A stretch of DNA of 64,000 bases from an uncultured beta proteobacterium (GTDB lineage Bacteria; Pseudomonadota; Gammaproteobacteria; Burkholderiales; Burkholderiaceae): contig CAIPQU010000068.1 in the NCBI GenBank assembly GCA_903867305.1, positions 1-64,000 of the forward strand, given 5' to 3'. Shown in pieces: positions 46,426 to 57,543 of the stretch (position 1 is the first letter of the stretch; the number at the start of each line of letters is the position of its first letter). A program made the position numbers and the translations under genes. The notes under the pieces were generated by a model that did no database searches, was not told where the DNA came from, and saw only the letters and a list, made by a program, of their open reading frames with translations.

Positions 46426-46566
46426 ACATTTTCCATTAAGCGTTAAGGTTAACAAAATTGCAAATCCCAACTTCAATTACGACCTACTAAGTATTACGCC
46501 TCTAGATTAGCAGTCCTTACTTAAAAAGCCAAGCACTGAATTCATAGATTCTTTGAACCCCATGAT

Positions 46567-47328
46567 TTACATGCGGAAATTTTCACCAAGATAGACCCGG
46601 CGGACGCTCTCATTTTCAATAATTTCACTTGGAAGGCCTTGAGCTAGCACACTACCATCACTAATAATGTAGGCGTGATCACAAATGCCGAGGGTTTCTC
46701 TAACGTTGTGGTCAGTAATCAGAACACCTATATTTCGTTCTTTTAAAAAACGAATAATTCTCTGAATTTCACCGACAGCAATTGGGTCAACACCTGCAAA
46801 TGGTTCATCTAAAAGAATAAATTTTGGATTCGTGGCAAGTGCTCTTGCTATTTCAGCTCGACGGCGTTCACCTCCTGACAGAGAAAGAGCCGGACTATCT
46901 CGCAAATGTGAAATTTGTAACTCTTCCAATAGCTCATCCAACCGAGCATTCATAGCACTACGGGTCAACCTTCTGCCCGTCACAGAAATTTGCAACTCTA
47001 AAACAGCTTGAATATTTTCCCCTACAGTGAGTTTTCTGAAGATGGAAACCTCTTGAGGAAGATACGATAAACCACGCTTTGAACGTTCGTGAATCGGCAT
47101 TCCGCTAATAATTTGATTATCTAAATAAATTTTCCCTTTATCCGCAGGAACTAAACCAACAATCATATAAAAAGACGTGGTTTTACCTGCTCCATTAGGA
47201 CCTAATAGACCCACAATTTCACCTGTTTTGACCTCGAGACCAACATCCCTTACGACAGTTCTCTTCCCATAAGTTTTTTGTAAACCTTCCGCAATCAGAG
47301 AGGATTGTGCTTGTTGATCTAAGTTCAT
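46567..47328 (-). CDS. lptB: LPS export ABC transporter ATPase LptB
   Basis: Cytoplasmic ATPase of the LptB2FG complex that extracts LPS from the inner membrane. The 253 residues have Walker [10 protein letters not shown], the Q-loop, signature [15 protein letters not shown], Walker [14 protein letters not shown] and the H-loop [10 protein letters not shown]. It overlaps lptA by 4 nt. Confidence 0.96.
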   Translation of the reverse strand: MNLDQQAQSSLIAEGLQKTYGKRTVVRDVGLEVKTGEIVGLLGPNGAGKTTSFYMIVGLVPADKGKIYLDNQIISGMPIHERSKRGLSYLPQEVSIFRKLTVGENIQAVLELQISVTGRRLTRSAMNARLDELLEELQISHLRDSPALSLSGGERRRAEIARALATNPKFILLDEPFAGVDPIAVGEIQRIIRFLKERNIGVLITDHNVRETLGICDHAYIISDGSVLAQGLPSEIIENESVRRVYLGENFRM

Positions 47329-47915
47329 TTTTGTGGTTTGTTGATTAGAGGGGTATTGATCAATTTAAGCTTGGCTTCTTGTCGAGGGGCCAAGATAGAA
47401 CGTGTAAAGTTTTGATCGTTTTTGCTAATAGCCTTATATTCCTCGGTATACAAGTCATAATGAATTTCATCAGCAGTCAATTGATCTTTCCATCGTTCGC
47501 CTACTCGATAAACAGTATAAGCGTGTCCTGACAACAGGAGTTGATCAAACTTAGCCTCATAAAAAATAAGATCTGCTTGCCCATCAATAAATTCTGGTGT
47601 AGGTTTGTCTAATTGCTGAGTAAATTTAGCCAGAGAGTTGCTGTCACCGATCACCGTGATTTTTTGATAACCCTCAGGATCAACAATCACAACGGCTTTT
47701 GAGCCCTGAACAAGAATGCTCCCTTTTTTGATGATGACTTGACCGGTCAAAATATATTCTTGGGTCACATCATTAAAGTCGGCTTTGTCTGATGATAGTT
47801 GGGTAGGTTGGGACTCATCAGTTTTTAAAGCAAAGATATGATTGGCATAAACCATCAGAAAACAGCTAAAAAAGACGCTGATGTATCTTTTGTAGTGTTG
47901 AATATTCAATATCAT
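47325..47915 (-). CDS. lptA: LPS transport periplasmic protein LptA
   Basis: Forms the periplasmic bridge carrying LPS to the outer membrane. The 196 residues have a signal peptide (about 1-29) and an OstA beta-jellyroll ([33 protein letters not shown]). It overlaps lptC and lptB by 4 nt on each side, indicating coupled translation. Confidence 0.92.
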   Translation of the reverse strand: MILNIQHYKRYISVFFSCFLMVYANHIFALKTDESQPTQLSSDKADFNDVTQEYILTGQVIIKKGSILVQGSKAVVIVDPEGYQKITVIGDSNSLAKFTQQLDKPTPEFIDGQADLIFYEAKFDQLLLSGHAYTVYRVGERWKDQLTADEIHYDLYTEEYKAISKNDQNFTRSILAPRQEAKLKLINTPLINKPQK

Positions 47916-48568
47916 GGCAGTAATTTTTTAGAATTATCAGCAGGGACGATTGATCCTTTGACATTGCCATACATGGATATAGCTTGATCAACATTATCGT
48001 AAGTCGCGCCTTGACTTGCTGTCATCACGGAGTCACCACGTTCAATCCGAATCGGTAAATGCGTCATCATACGATCGTCATTGACAAAAATTTTCAAATA
48101 ATTAGATTGCAAATGCAAATGAGGGTTAATCACAATACCTCTAGGATTAACTTCAGCGGGACGACTTACATCAGCATTTTGAAATAATTCTACGATATCT
48201 AAATCACCTGTAACGTGCCCTGTATTTGCGGAAACTGTTAATGCTGGTGTTTTAGGGTTAAACAGACGTAGTTTAGGAAGCATAATATCAATCGCCGCAT
48301 TATCCTCATAGTGTTTAAATTCTTGCCCTAATAAGCGATATTTAGTACTGCCATCCGGATTTAAAACAGTTAATTTGGCATTGGTAAAAATATAATCGGG
48401 TTGATGTAATTTCACCCGTGGTGGAACAGGTGGCTCCTCTTGAATATTTTTCTTCAAAAACCAAAAAGATGCCAATGTTAAAAGACCCAACAAAACTAAT
48501 GGAACAAGACGTAATCCCAAATCATAGATAAAGTCAGTTATCGTTATAAGAATTCGTTGGTCCATCAT
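47912..48568 (-). CDS. lptC: LPS export protein LptC
   Basis: Bitopic membrane protein passing LPS from LptB2FG to LptA. One TM helix (about 18-40) precedes a jellyroll domain (LTVLNPDGSTKYRLLGQEFKHYED). The 218 residues are near the family length. It overlaps kdsC by 4 nt. Confidence 0.9.
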   Translation of the reverse strand: MMDQRILITITDFIYDLGLRLVPLVLLGLLTLASFWFLKKNIQEEPPVPPRVKLHQPDYIFTNAKLTVLNPDGSTKYRLLGQEFKHYEDNAAIDIMLPKLRLFNPKTPALTVSANTGHVTGDLDIVELFQNADVSRPAEVNPRGIVINPHLHLQSNYLKIFVNDDRMMTHLPIRIERGDSVMTASQGATYDNVDQAISMYGNVKGSIVPADNSKKLLP

Positions 48569-49170
48569 TCTTTTGCTTGAAGCAGTAGTCTTTGATAATG
48601 ACCTTGCGCACTTAGAATTAAGTCACAAACCTCGCGAACTGCACCTTGGCCACCTGAGAGGTTACAAATATAATGTGAAACCGCCTTTACTTCATGATGC
48701 GCATTGGCTGGAGCAAGGGCCAATCTAACTTTAGTCAGAATGCTCAAATCCGGCCAATCATCCCCGATCGCTGCGCAATTGCTTGGATGAAGATCTAATT
48801 TGTTTAGTAGCTCTTTGAGAGCAGTAGCTTTCTCATCCACACCCATATAGAGATGTTCAATGCCTAAAGCCTGTGCACGCATTTTGACCATGGGAGAATT
48901 TCGGCCAGTAATGATGGCAATTTCGACACCAGAGCTTCTTAGCAGTTTAATTCCATGACCATCTAAACTATTGAAGACTTTTAAATACTCTACGCCGTCA
49001 GGACTGATAAATAAGGATCCATCAGTTAATACGCCATCAACATCAAGCACCAACAATTTGACTTCTTGAGCTCTTTCAAGCGCTTGAGGAAATTTTTCTA
49101 GAAAGTTTGTTTGTAAAGTTTTATTCAAAATAGTCAATCTATTAAATAATTTTTGAAGCAAGTAAATCAT
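48565..49170 (-). CDS. kdsC: 3-deoxy-D-manno-octulosonate 8-phosphate phosphatase
   Basis: HAD phosphatase of KDO synthesis. The 201 residues include the nucleophile motif VLDVDGVLTDG, IITGRNSPMVKMRAQALGI and GDDWPDLSIL. The ATG start overlaps kdsD by 29 bp. The first about 30 residues are not conserved, so a downstream TTG start is possible. Confidence 0.93.
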   Translation of the reverse strand: MIYLLQKLFNRLTILNKTLQTNFLEKFPQALERAQEVKLLVLDVDGVLTDGSLFISPDGVEYLKVFNSLDGHGIKLLRSSGVEIAIITGRNSPMVKMRAQALGIEHLYMGVDEKATALKELLNKLDLHPSNCAAIGDDWPDLSILTKVRLALAPANAHHEVKAVSHYICNLSGGQGAVREVCDLILSAQGHYQRLLLQAKE

Positions 49171-50137
49171 GTAAGTTAAGAGCGCCTTCTAATTTTCCAT
49201 CAGGGCTTATCACAATCAAATGATTGATACGAAATCGTTCCATTAACTCCACAGCCTGGGCAACTAAAATATCTTTAGAGATTGTTTTCGGATTCTTCGT
49301 CATTACATCGGACAAATGGATTTTTTCTAAGTCCAAGGTTTTTTCTAAAAGTCTTCTGAGATCACCATCCGTAAAGATACCGAGGACTTGATCATGATCA
49401 TCGGTAATGACCGTCATGCCAAGTCTCTTTTTGGAGATCTCAATTAACGCCTCTTTGAGAGGGGCATTGATTTTTGTCTTCGGTATTTCTTCACCAAATC
49501 GCATGACATCGCGAACATGCGTCAACAAGCGCTTTCCTAAACTACCTCCTGGGTGTGATCTGGCAAAATCATCCGCACTAAAGTTTTTGGCATCGAGAAG
49601 AACAACGGCGAGCGCATCACCCATTACTAAGCTCACGGTTGTACTCGTTGTTGGTGCTAGATTTAAAGGACAAGCCTCTTTATCAACAGAAACATCTAGA
49701 TGAACGTCGGCGAGTTCTGCTAATTTGGAATTTGGCGCACCGGTCATCGCAATGAGTTTGGCACCCATCCTTTTGATAATTGGCACAATAGTAAGAAGTT
49801 CGGCACTTTCACCAGAATAAGAAAGCGCAAGAAAAACATCATCTTTTTGCACCATCCCTAAATCTCCATGACTAGCTTCGGCGGGGTGCAAGAAAAATGC
49901 TGGTGAACCAGTTGAAGAAAAGGTTGCAGCAATTTTGTTAGCAATATGCCCCGATTTACCTATTCCAGAAACGACAATACGTCCTTGGCATTGGAGCAAC
50001 AACTCAATCGCTTGAGTAAAAGAATGGTTAAACTCGAACCCCGAGAAACGATTTAAAAGTTGAGAGATACCCTGATTTTCAATTTCTAGAGTATCTTTAG
50101 CTAATTGGATGTAATGTTGATTAACTTTATCTATCAT
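49142..50137 (-). CDS. kdsD: Arabinose-5-phosphate isomerase
   Basis: Converts ribulose-5-phosphate to arabinose-5-phosphate, the KDO precursor. A SIS domain (about 35-170; SGIGKSGHIANKIAATFSSTG) is followed by two CBS domains (about 205-331). I place the start at 50137 because TATACT lies 7 nt upstream; an ATG at 50143 is also possible. The divergent kefB-like gene starts at 50150, so the shared region is 6-12 bp. Confidence 0.92.
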   Translation of the reverse strand: MIDKVNQHYIQLAKDTLEIENQGISQLLNRFSGFEFNHSFTQAIELLLQCQGRIVVSGIGKSGHIANKIAATFSSTGSPAFFLHPAEASHGDLGMVQKDDVFLALSYSGESAELLTIVPIIKRMGAKLIAMTGAPNSKLAELADVHLDVSVDKEACPLNLAPTTSTTVSLVMGDALAVVLLDAKNFSADDFARSHPGGSLGKRLLTHVRDVMRFGEEIPKTKINAPLKEALIEISKKRLGMTVITDDHDQVLGIFTDGDLRRLLEKTLDLEKIHLSDVMTKNPKTISKDILVAQAVELMERFRINHLIVISPDGKLEGALNLHDLLASKII

Positions 50138-50144
50138 AGTCATT

Positions 50145-50150
50145 AGTATA
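50145..50150 (-). promoter_or_regulatory. -10 element of kdsD, within the kefB start
   Basis: TATACT on the minus strand overlaps the first base of the opposing kefB-like ATG. It lies 7 nt before the kdsD ATG at 50137, consistent with a leaderless transcript. No -35 can be assigned. Confidence 0.4.
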
Positions 50151-52165
50151 TGCCTTCTATTTTGCAAATTACCCTGACACTCCTCGCTTGTTCATTAGGC
50201 GGAGTATTGCTTGCAAGGGTATTTCGTTTGCCGTCCATCCTTGGATATTTACTTGTTGGCATCATCGTTGGACCCCACGCCCTTGCTTTAGCCCCAGATT
50301 CTGACATGGTCAAAAATTTTGCAGAATTTGGGGTTGTGTTTTTAATGTTTTCCATTGGCCTAGAGTTTAATCTTACCAAACTCAAGGCGATGCGGAGTAT
50401 TGTCTTTGGTTTTGGGGTCAGTCAAGTATTTGTCACCATGCTCCTCACTATTCCGGCAGGATATTTTCTGAGGTTTGCCATCCCTTTAGTATTGCCTTGG
50501 CACGTATTATTTGCGTTGGGGGGAGCCTTAGCGATGTCCTCGACTGCCATTGTTGTAAAAGCCTTATCTGAAAAAGCTGAACTTGACTCTCCTCATGGAA
50601 AAAATGTTTTAGGAGTTTTACTGTTTCAAGATTTAGTGGTCATTCTTTTACTCATCTTAATTCCATCGTTAGGAAAGAACCCAGAAGATATTGTTTTTGC
50701 ATTAACTCTTGCAGGCCTCAAAATCGTCGTTGCTTTAAGCATGATCTTTTTTGTTGGACAAAAAATCTTTAGTTCTTGGTTTCGATTGGTCGCCGGTTTT
50801 CGTTCTCAAGAATTATTTATGTTGAATGTTTTATTAGTTGCGATTGGTATGGCTGCGATTACTAACTTCTTTGGATTATCCATGGCATTAGGGGCATTTA
50901 TGGCGGGCATGCTGATTTCTGAGACGCCTTATCGATTTCAGGTTGAGGAGGGGATTGAATCGTTTCGCGATATTTTGCTGGGGTTATTTTTCATTACCGT
51001 GGGTATGTTGCTAGATATCGGATCGGTGGTAGCTGAATTACATTTAGTCTTGCTATTGTTTGTAGGAGCTTTGCTATTTAAATTTCTGATTATTGCCGGT
51101 TTAGCAAGAAGATTTGGATCATCTCCCGGAGTTGCGATAAGAACGGCTATCTGCTTAACTCAAGCTGGAGAGTTTGGCTTTGTGATGATTAATCAAATTG
51201 ACCAATTAGATTGGATTGACGTTAATCTGTCCCAAGCTGTTCTCGCCGCCATGTTATTGTCCATGTTAGTCGCACCTATTCTGATTCAATATAGCAACCA
51301 AATAGCCCTCAGATTTTCAAAAACAGAGTGGTTTAATCAGTCCATTGACTTAACTAAAATTGCTTCTTTAAGTATTCAAAATGACCAGCATGTCATTATT
51401 TGTGGCTTTGGAGCTACTGGCCAACACGTGGCCAATATGTTGGAAAGTGAAGGGATTAGTTATATTGCTTTGGACGCCGATCCTGAAAGGGTTCAGCAGG
51501 CCAGTGAAGCTGGCAAATCGGTCGTTTACGGACTATCACAAAATGCGAATAATTTAATTGCTGCTGGAATCCACCGGGCAAAGGCAATTGTTATTACCTT
51601 TAAATCTTTACATGAAACTGTGCGAGTGATTCAACAAATCACGCATCTCCATGAAGGAGTGCCCATTTTGGTGAGGGCAAAAGATGAAATAGAGATGGAT
51701 ACTTTGTTGATGTCTGGAGCAACTCAAGTTATTCCTGAAAAAGCTGAAGGTAGCGTCATGTTAGGCGCACAGGTTTTGTCGCTAGTGGGCGTGCCCTTGC
51801 GACGAGTAATGCGCCGAATTAGCGAGGTAAGAGAAAATCGTTACGGCAAGTTACGGGGTTATTTTCCAGGGCTTGAGGATGATGAGATTGAAGATGCTGA
51901 CGCAATTCGTTTAAGTTCGGTGCATGTTAAAAAGGACATGCCAGGAATAGGAAAACCCCTTGAATGGCTTGAGCAAATTGGTGTTGTTGTTCAGAGTGTC
52001 AGAAGAAAACAAGGGGTTGGAAATACTTACACAAAATTAGAGCCTCTTCCAGAACTGCGTCTTGAGCCGGAGGATATATTGGTGTTATCTGGCAATATAG
52101 CGTCCTTAGAAAAGGCTGAAAAAATGCTGATGAAAGGCCCTGGTAAGTTTAAAGTAATGGCTTAA
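50150..52165 (+). CDS. KefB-type cation/proton antiporter with RCK domain
   Basis: CPA2-family monovalent cation/proton antiporter. The 671 residues have about 12 TM helices (about 1-380) with the [13 protein letters not shown] motif, an RCK-N Rossmann domain ([17 protein letters not shown], about 415-530) and a TrkA-C domain (about 590-665). The ligand-binding Rossmann fold suggests regulation by nucleotide or glutathione. The stop overlaps the convergent uvrA by 17 bp. Confidence 0.9.
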   Translation: MPSILQITLTLLACSLGGVLLARVFRLPSILGYLLVGIIVGPHALALAPDSDMVKNFAEFGVVFLMFSIGLEFNLTKLKAMRSIVFGFGVSQVFVTMLLTIPAGYFLRFAIPLVLPWHVLFALGGALAMSSTAIVVKALSEKAELDSPHGKNVLGVLLFQDLVVILLLILIPSLGKNPEDIVFALTLAGLKIVVALSMIFFVGQKIFSSWFRLVAGFRSQELFMLNVLLVAIGMAAITNFFGLSMALGAFMAGMLISETPYRFQVEEGIESFRDILLGLFFITVGMLLDIGSVVAELHLVLLLFVGALLFKFLIIAGLARRFGSSPGVAIRTAICLTQAGEFGFVMINQIDQLDWIDVNLSQAVLAAMLLSMLVAPILIQYSNQIALRFSKTEWFNQSIDLTKIASLSIQNDQHVIICGFGATGQHVANMLESEGISYIALDADPERVQQASEAGKSVVYGLSQNANNLIAAGIHRAKAIVITFKSLHETVRVIQQITHLHEGVPILVRAKDEIEMDTLLMSGATQVIPEKAEGSVMLGAQVLSLVGVPLRRVMRRISEVRENRYGKLRGYFPGLEDDEIEDADAIRLSSVHVKKDMPGIGKPLEWLEQIGVVVQSVRRKQGVGNTYTKLEPLPELRLEPEDILVLSGNIASLEKAEKMLMKGPGKFKVMA

Positions 52166-55004
52166 GGTATTTCCCCGTAAAGCTTTCTTTGATCTTCACA
52201 ACTGCCTCAGGCGCGCCTTGAGCAATAATTTTTCCGCCCCCAGCCCCGCCTTCAGGACCCATATCAATAATCCAGTCTGCGGTTTTAATGACATCTAAAT
52301 TATGCTCAATAATCAGAATCGTATTGCCTTGTTTTCTTAACGAAAAAATCACTTCAAGTAGTAATTGAATATCTTGAAAGTGCAAACCAGTTGTGGGCTC
52401 ATCCAAAATATAAAGTGTGCGGCCTGTATCTCGCTTGGAGAGTTCTAAAGAGAGTTTGACGCGTTGTGCCTCGCCACCAGATAGGGTGGTGGCACTTTGA
52501 CCCAGTTTGACATAGCCCAAGCCAACATCTAATAAAGTTTTTAATTTTCTGCGGACCACAGGTACTGCTTCGAAAAACTCAAAGGCTTGTTCAATAGTCA
52601 TGGATAAGACTTCGTGAATATTTTTACCTTTATAGCGAATATCAAGCGTTTCTCGGTTATATCGTTTGCCATGGCAGACATCGCAAGGAACGTAGACATC
52701 CGGTAAAAAGTGCATTTCTACTTTAATTACTCCATCACCTTCACAGGTTTCGCAGCGACCACCTTTTACATTAAAAGAAAATCGGCCTGTTTCATATCCT
52801 CGTTCGCGTGCAGCCGGCACTCCTGCAAATAGTTCACGAATTGGTGTAAATAGGCCTGTATAGGTGGCTGGATTAGAACGTGGTGTTCTTCCAATGGGCG
52901 ACTGATCCACGCTAATAATTTTGTCAAAGTGTTCGAGACCGTCGATGTGGGTATAGGGTGAGGGTTCTGCAACAGACCCATATAAATGCTGAGCGACGAC
53001 ATGGTGAAGCGTGTCGTTAATGAGGGTTGATTTACCTGACCCAGAAACCCCAGTAATACAAGTGAGTAATCCAACGGGTATTTTGGCGCTAACATTTTGT
53101 AAATTATTTCCTGTAGCGCCATGAATGGTAATCCAACGATCACTCGGCTTTAGGCGACCAGCCGGATAAGTAATTTTCTTTTTACCACTCAGGTACTGAC
53201 CTGTGAGAGAGGAAGGATTTTCCTCAATCTCAGTTGGGGTTCCAAGCGCAACTACTTTTCCGCCATGAACACCGGCTCCAGGACCAATATCAATGACATA
53301 GTCTGATGATCTGATCATATCTTCATCATGTTCCACAACAAGAACGGAGTTACCTAAATCACGCAAGTGAACAAGCGTTTTAATGAGTCGGTCGTTATCT
53401 CGTTGATGAAGCCCAATGGAAGGTTCATCAAGCACGTACATGACCCCGGTAAGGCCAGAACCAATTTGAGACGCTAAGCGAATCCGTTGCGCCTCTCCAC
53501 CAGATAATGTATCTGCACTTCTATCCAATGATAGATAGTCGAGTCCAACATCGTTTAGGAATTTAAGACGCGAAGAAATTTCTTTCACGATTTTATCGGC
53601 AATTTCTTTTTTAACACCTTTTAAATGTAGAGTAGAAAAATATTGAAACGCCGCTTTAAGAGGAAGATTGCTGACTTCAAAGATCGCCCGACTTTGCTGA
53701 CCCTCTCCGACCTTAACAAATCTAGCTTCTTTTCGAAGACGACTGCCTTCACAATCGGGGCAGATGCGGACATTTTGATAACGGGCAAGCTCTTCCCTAA
53801 CAGCAACTGAATCAGTTTCACGATAACGTCGCTCAAAATTAGAAATAATGCCTTCAAAAGTATGAGGCTTACTAACGGCCAGCCCTTTTTCGTTTAAATA
53901 TTCAAAAGGTATTTTTGTTTGTCCAGATCCAAACAAAATGAGATCTTGAGCTTTTTGATTTAATGATTCAAAAGGTTTTTCAAGATCAAATTTCGCATAA
54001 TCCGCTAAATTTTGAAGCATCCGAAAATAAAACTGATTCCTTCGATCCCAGCCTTTAATGGCACCAGACGCCATCGATAGCTCGGGGTGAGCGACGATTC
54101 TTTTGGGATCGAAGAATGACACATGTCCAAGACCATCACACTTTGGACATGCGCCCATGGGGTTATTAAAAGAAAATAGCCTTGGCTCCAGTTCTTGAAG
54201 TGCGAAAGAACAAACGGGACAGGCAAACTTATTCGAGAATAAAAATTCTTCTTCAGTATCGATGTTCACTGCCATGACACGGCCATCTGCGAGTCGAATC
54301 GCCGTTTCTAGTGACTCAGCTAAGCGTTGTTTAATGTCTTCTTTGACTTTGATTCGATCTACAACAACTTCAATGGAGTGCTTATCCGTCTTTTTTAAAG
54401 TAGGAAGACTATCTACTTCATAGACTTTTGCCTTGGCTGTATTGGTTGTACCACCCCCAGATCGAATGCGAAACCTGACAAATCCTTGGGCTTGAAGATC
54501 TTCAAAAAAATCAACAAACTCACCTTTGCGATTGCTCACCACAGGCGCAAGAATCATCAGCTTGGTATCTTCGGGCATGGCTAGGATGTGATCAACCATT
54601 TGCGCAATGCTTTGTGCTTCAAGTGGCAAACCATGGTCTGGGCAATGCGGCGTACCTGCGCGAGCAAACAATAGTCGTAAGTAATCATGGATTTCGGTGA
54701 CCGTACCGACAGTAGATCTTGGATTATGACTAGTCGCTTTTTGTTCAATGGAAATGGCTGGTGAAAGACCTTCTATAGAATCGACGTCCGGCTTATCCAT
54801 TAATTGTAAAAACTGCCGGGCATATGCAGAAAGAGATTCGACATATCGTCGTTGTCCCTCAGCATATAGCGTATCGAAGGCAAGAGAGCTTTTACCTGAT
54901 CCTGACAAGCCAGTAATCACAACTAGCTGGTTTCTCGGGATATCAAGGTTGATATTTTTTAGATTATGGGTGCGGGCACCACGGATTTGTATAGTTTCGT
55001 TCAT
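52149..55004 (-). CDS. uvrA: Excinuclease ABC subunit A
   Basis: Damage-recognition ATPase of nucleotide excision repair. The 951 residues contain two ABC ATPase cassettes (Walker [16 protein letters not shown] and [15 protein letters not shown], two LSGGEAQR signatures) and zinc fingers (CPVC...CPKC and CETCEGDG...CDVC). No LexA-type palindrome was seen upstream, so SOS control is not supported. The divergent MFS gene starts 36 bp away. Confidence 0.96.
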   Translation of the reverse strand: MNETIQIRGARTHNLKNINLDIPRNQLVVITGLSGSGKSSLAFDTLYAEGQRRYVESLSAYARQFLQLMDKPDVDSIEGLSPAISIEQKATSHNPRSTVGTVTEIHDYLRLLFARAGTPHCPDHGLPLEAQSIAQMVDHILAMPEDTKLMILAPVVSNRKGEFVDFFEDLQAQGFVRFRIRSGGGTTNTAKAKVYEVDSLPTLKKTDKHSIEVVVDRIKVKEDIKQRLAESLETAIRLADGRVMAVNIDTEEEFLFSNKFACPVCSFALQELEPRLFSFNNPMGACPKCDGLGHVSFFDPKRIVAHPELSMASGAIKGWDRRNQFYFRMLQNLADYAKFDLEKPFESLNQKAQDLILFGSGQTKIPFEYLNEKGLAVSKPHTFEGIISNFERRYRETDSVAVREELARYQNVRICPDCEGSRLRKEARFVKVGEGQQSRAIFEVSNLPLKAAFQYFSTLHLKGVKKEIADKIVKEISSRLKFLNDVGLDYLSLDRSADTLSGGEAQRIRLASQIGSGLTGVMYVLDEPSIGLHQRDNDRLIKTLVHLRDLGNSVLVVEHDEDMIRSSDYVIDIGPGAGVHGGKVVALGTPTEIEENPSSLTGQYLSGKKKITYPAGRLKPSDRWITIHGATGNNLQNVSAKIPVGLLTCITGVSGSGKSTLINDTLHHVVAQHLYGSVAEPSPYTHIDGLEHFDKIISVDQSPIGRTPRSNPATYTGLFTPIRELFAGVPAARERGYETGRFSFNVKGGRCETCEGDGVIKVEMHFLPDVYVPCDVCHGKRYNRETLDIRYKGKNIHEVLSMTIEQAFEFFEAVPVVRRKLKTLLDVGLGYVKLGQSATTLSGGEAQRVKLSLELSKRDTGRTLYILDEPTTGLHFQDIQLLLEVIFSLRKQGNTILIIEHNLDVIKTADWIIDMGPEGGAGGGKIIAQGAPEAVVKIKESFTGKYLKPLL

Positions 55005-55026
55005 AATTGTCTAGTTAACTCATTAA

Positions 55027-55032
55027 TATAGT
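55027..55032 (+). promoter_or_regulatory. -10 element of the MFS gene
   Basis: TATAGT lies 8 nt before the MFS ATG, so the transcript would begin at or within 1-2 nt of the start codon. It is in the 36-bp region shared with divergent uvrA. Confidence 0.4.
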
Positions 55033-55040
55033 CTTTTCTT

Positions 55041-56240
55041 ATGAATTCGTCAGAACTTCGTTCATCTTTGTCGTTATCGGGGATTTTTGCCTTGCGAATG
55101 TTAGGCCTATTTCTCATCTTGCCGATTTTTAGCTTGCACGCCCATAGCCTTCCAGATGGAGATAATGCGACCTTAGTTGGCATTACGATTGGGATTTATG
55201 GGATGGTTCAGGCTTTTTTCCATATCCCATTAGGTATTTTGTCAGACAAAATAGGTCGCCGAATGATTGTGGTCGGTGGACTTTCGTTATTTGTCCTTGG
55301 CGCAGTCATTGCAGCCTCACACGATGACCTCTATTGGATTTTGGTAGGGCGAGCGATACAGGGGGCTGGAGCGATTTCTGCCGCTATCACGGCTTGGGTA
55401 GCTGATTTAACACGAGAAGAAATCAGAACCAGAGCAATGGCTTTAATTGGTGGAAGTATCGCTATTAGCTTTGCTATATCGATTATCATCGCCGCACCCT
55501 TATATGATGCCTTGGGCATGCCGGGAATTTTTTGGATGATGGCCATTTTAGGGTTGATCGCGATTTTCGTGGCCTGGCGCATCGTCCCTAGTGCGCCTCT
55601 ATCGATAGCTCCGCAACCTCAAGGCACGGATACTCACCTGAGCCGTTTCTTAAAAGTATTGAAAGATCCTGAGTTACTTCGATTAAATATCGGGGTACTT
55701 ATATTGCACGCTTCCCAAGTAGCGATGTTTATCGCGGTTCCTAAATTATTAGTTGCTAATGACCTTCCACTTGAGGGCCATTGGAAAGTGTATTTATCGG
55801 TATTAGTTGCTTCCCTATTGGTCATGGCTCCTATGCTGATGCAGGCAGAAAAAAAGAATCGTTTAGCCTTATTACTCAAAGTTTCTATTGTTTTTATGTT
55901 GGCCGCGCAAATGTATTTTGGCGTAGTCATTTTCGGAAACCATGTAAATATTTGGACGATTAGTTTTGGGTTATTCCTCTTTTTTATAGGATTTAATTTA
56001 CTTGAATCATTACAACCTTCATTAGTGTCAAGATTTTCAGGGGATAACCGTGGTGCAGGTTTAGGGGTTTATAACACCACGATGTCGATTGGTTTATTCT
56101 TGGGCGGGCTGATTGGGGGTTGGATTTACGGGCATTTAGGAACATTGGCCATCTTTGAGATTGATTCGTTATTATTGATAGTGTGGCTTATAATTGCTTC
56201 AAAGTTGTCTGAGCTTCCACTCAAAATCAAGAAAGCTTAA
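55041..56240 (+). CDS. Major facilitator superfamily transporter
   Basis: A 399-residue, 12-TM MFS protein. The loop 2-3 motif GILSDKIGRRMIVVGG is intact, and LYDALGMPGIFWMMAILG is typical of drug/proton antiporter-like members. The uvrA-MFS-ssb order is common in Burkholderiales. The substrate is unknown. Confidence 0.88.
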   Translation: MNSSELRSSLSLSGIFALRMLGLFLILPIFSLHAHSLPDGDNATLVGITIGIYGMVQAFFHIPLGILSDKIGRRMIVVGGLSLFVLGAVIAASHDDLYWILVGRAIQGAGAISAAITAWVADLTREEIRTRAMALIGGSIAISFAISIIIAAPLYDALGMPGIFWMMAILGLIAIFVAWRIVPSAPLSIAPQPQGTDTHLSRFLKVLKDPELLRLNIGVLILHASQVAMFIAVPKLLVANDLPLEGHWKVYLSVLVASLLVMAPMLMQAEKKNRLALLLKVSIVFMLAAQMYFGVVIFGNHVNIWTISFGLFLFFIGFNLLESLQPSLVSRFSGDNRGAGLGVYNTTMSIGLFLGGLIGGWIYGHLGTLAIFEIDSLLLIVWLIIASKLSELPLKIKKA

Positions 56241-56340
56241 ATTCTTTTTATTTTAGGTCTAGGGTTTTTATATTGAGGCTTGTCATCTATAAAATCATTT
56301 TGGGTCGATTGTTCGGCATCAATTCATTAGGGAGATTTTC

Positions 56341-56784
56341 ATGGCATCAGTAAACAAAGTCATCATCGTTGGTAATATTGGCAGAGATCCAGAAACGCGT
56401 TATTTGCCAAGTGGTGACGCAATCACCAATATTTCAGTGGCTACGTCTGACCGTTACAAAGATAAAGCAACGGGCGAGATGAAGGAAACCACGGAGTGGC
56501 ACCGCATTACATTTTTCGGTAAGTTAGCTGAAATTTCAGCTCAGTACTTAAAAAAAGGCTCACAAGTCTATGTTGAGGGCAAGTTAAGGACTCGCAAATA
56601 CACTGACCAAGCTGGAGTAGAAAAATATTCCACAGATATTATTGCTGACTCGATGCAAATGTTGGGTGGCAAAATGAGTGATTCTAGTGGTTCGATGGCA
56701 AGTAGTGCTCCCAGGGAGAGGGCTGAGCCATCCACCGCTGCCAGTTCAAGCCTTGGCGCAATGGATGACGATATTCCGTTTTAG
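56341..56784 (+). CDS. ssb: Single-stranded DNA-binding protein
   Basis: Binds single-stranded DNA in replication and repair. The 147 residues hold an N-terminal OB fold ([39 protein letters not shown]), a short disordered linker and the acidic C-terminal tip MDDDIPF used for partner binding. AGGGAG precedes the ATG and an intrinsic terminator follows. Confidence 0.96.
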   Translation: MASVNKVIIVGNIGRDPETRYLPSGDAITNISVATSDRYKDKATGEMKETTEWHRITFFGKLAEISAQYLKKGSQVYVEGKLRTRKYTDQAGVEKYSTDIIADSMQMLGGKMSDSSGSMASSAPRERAEPSTAASSSLGAMDDDIPF

Positions 56785-56820
56785 GAAGCACTAAAAAATA
56801 CTGTAAATAGCATTAACCCT

Positions 56821-56860
56821 AAACCCCAGTAAGTCTTTGTACTTATTGGGGTTTTTTTAT
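56821..56860 (+). terminator. Intrinsic terminator after ssb
   Basis: AAACCCCAGTAAGT (56821-56834) pairs with ACTTATTGGGGTTT (56841-56854), 14 bp with one G-T pair, and continues into a T run. It lies 36 nt past the ssb stop. Confidence 0.9.
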
Positions 56861-56955
56861 TAACTAGGGAAGACACCTAGAATTTCATCTTTTCATATTG
56901 CAAAAAACCATGCAAACTTCAAGGCTGAAGTAAAAAATTATTTAAGGAGAAAAAG

Positions 56956-57489
56956 ATGTTGAAAAAATTTATAAAAGTGCTTGTTGTTGGTTTTTTATCA
57001 GTTCAAGGTTTGATGGCTTTTGCACAACAAGATCCAGCACCTAATCCGATGGATGCAATTCCAGATGTAATGCCTTTTGATATTCCAAATGGAGTACAGA
57101 TTACAGCGGATCGTGCAGATCAATTGATTAATGCGGTTGCGGCTGAGTCTAAAAAGCGTAACTGGAAAATGAATATTGCTGTAGTTGACCAAAGTGGTTA
57201 TTTAATTGCGTTTAAGAGAATGGACGGTGCTCAAATAGCATCTATAGCGATCGCAGAGCATAAAGCACGCACGGCTGCGAAATATCGTCGCGAGACTAAA
57301 TTATTTGAAAATGCAGTGAATATTCAAAAATTTAACTATATCCTATCACTCGATGATGTGATTGCTTCTCGTGGTGGTATTCCGCTCGTTGAAGGTGGCA
57401 AACTCATTGGTGCGATCGGCTGCTCTGGTGGAACAGGTTCTCAAGATGAGGCGGTCTGTAAAGTTGGAGTTGCATTATTGAATAAGTAA
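56956..57489 (+). CDS. Secreted GlcG/HbpS-family heme-binding-like protein
   Basis: A 177-residue protein with a signal peptide (about 1-23, MAFA-QQ) and a GlcG/HbpS domain (ITADRADQLINAVAAESKKRNWKMNIAVVDQSGYLIAFKRMDGA, GGIPLVEGGKLIGAIGCSGG). Some family members bind heme or act as cofactors; the role here is unknown. AAGGAG precedes the ATG. It is flanked by terminators, so it is a monocistronic unit. Confidence 0.85.
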   Translation: MLKKFIKVLVVGFLSVQGLMAFAQQDPAPNPMDAIPDVMPFDIPNGVQITADRADQLINAVAAESKKRNWKMNIAVVDQSGYLIAFKRMDGAQIASIAIAEHKARTAAKYRRETKLFENAVNIQKFNYILSLDDVIASRGGIPLVEGGKLIGAIGCSGGTGSQDEAVCKVGVALLNK

Positions 57490-57505
57490 TACTTTTCGAT
57501 AATAA

Positions 57506-57543
57506 ATAAGGCTTGCTATTGCCTAGCAAGCCTTATGTTTTTT
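57506..57543. terminator. Terminator between heme-binding gene and queF
   Basis: ATAAGGCTTGC (57506-57516) pairs perfectly with GCAAGCCTTAT (57526-57536) around a 9-nt loop, followed by GTTTTTT. The queF stop (57516-57518) lies within the hairpin. It serves the plus-strand gene; on the minus strand only a short T run is present. Confidence 0.85.

Noticed and set aside
46426..46476. 17-residue N-terminal extension of hpf
   Set aside because: It is not present in HPF proteins; the conserved start MKLIIHSHHLEV is at 46425.
55005..55040. LexA/SOS box at uvrA or ssb
   Set aside because: No CTGT-N8-ACAG-type palindrome is visible in either upstream region.
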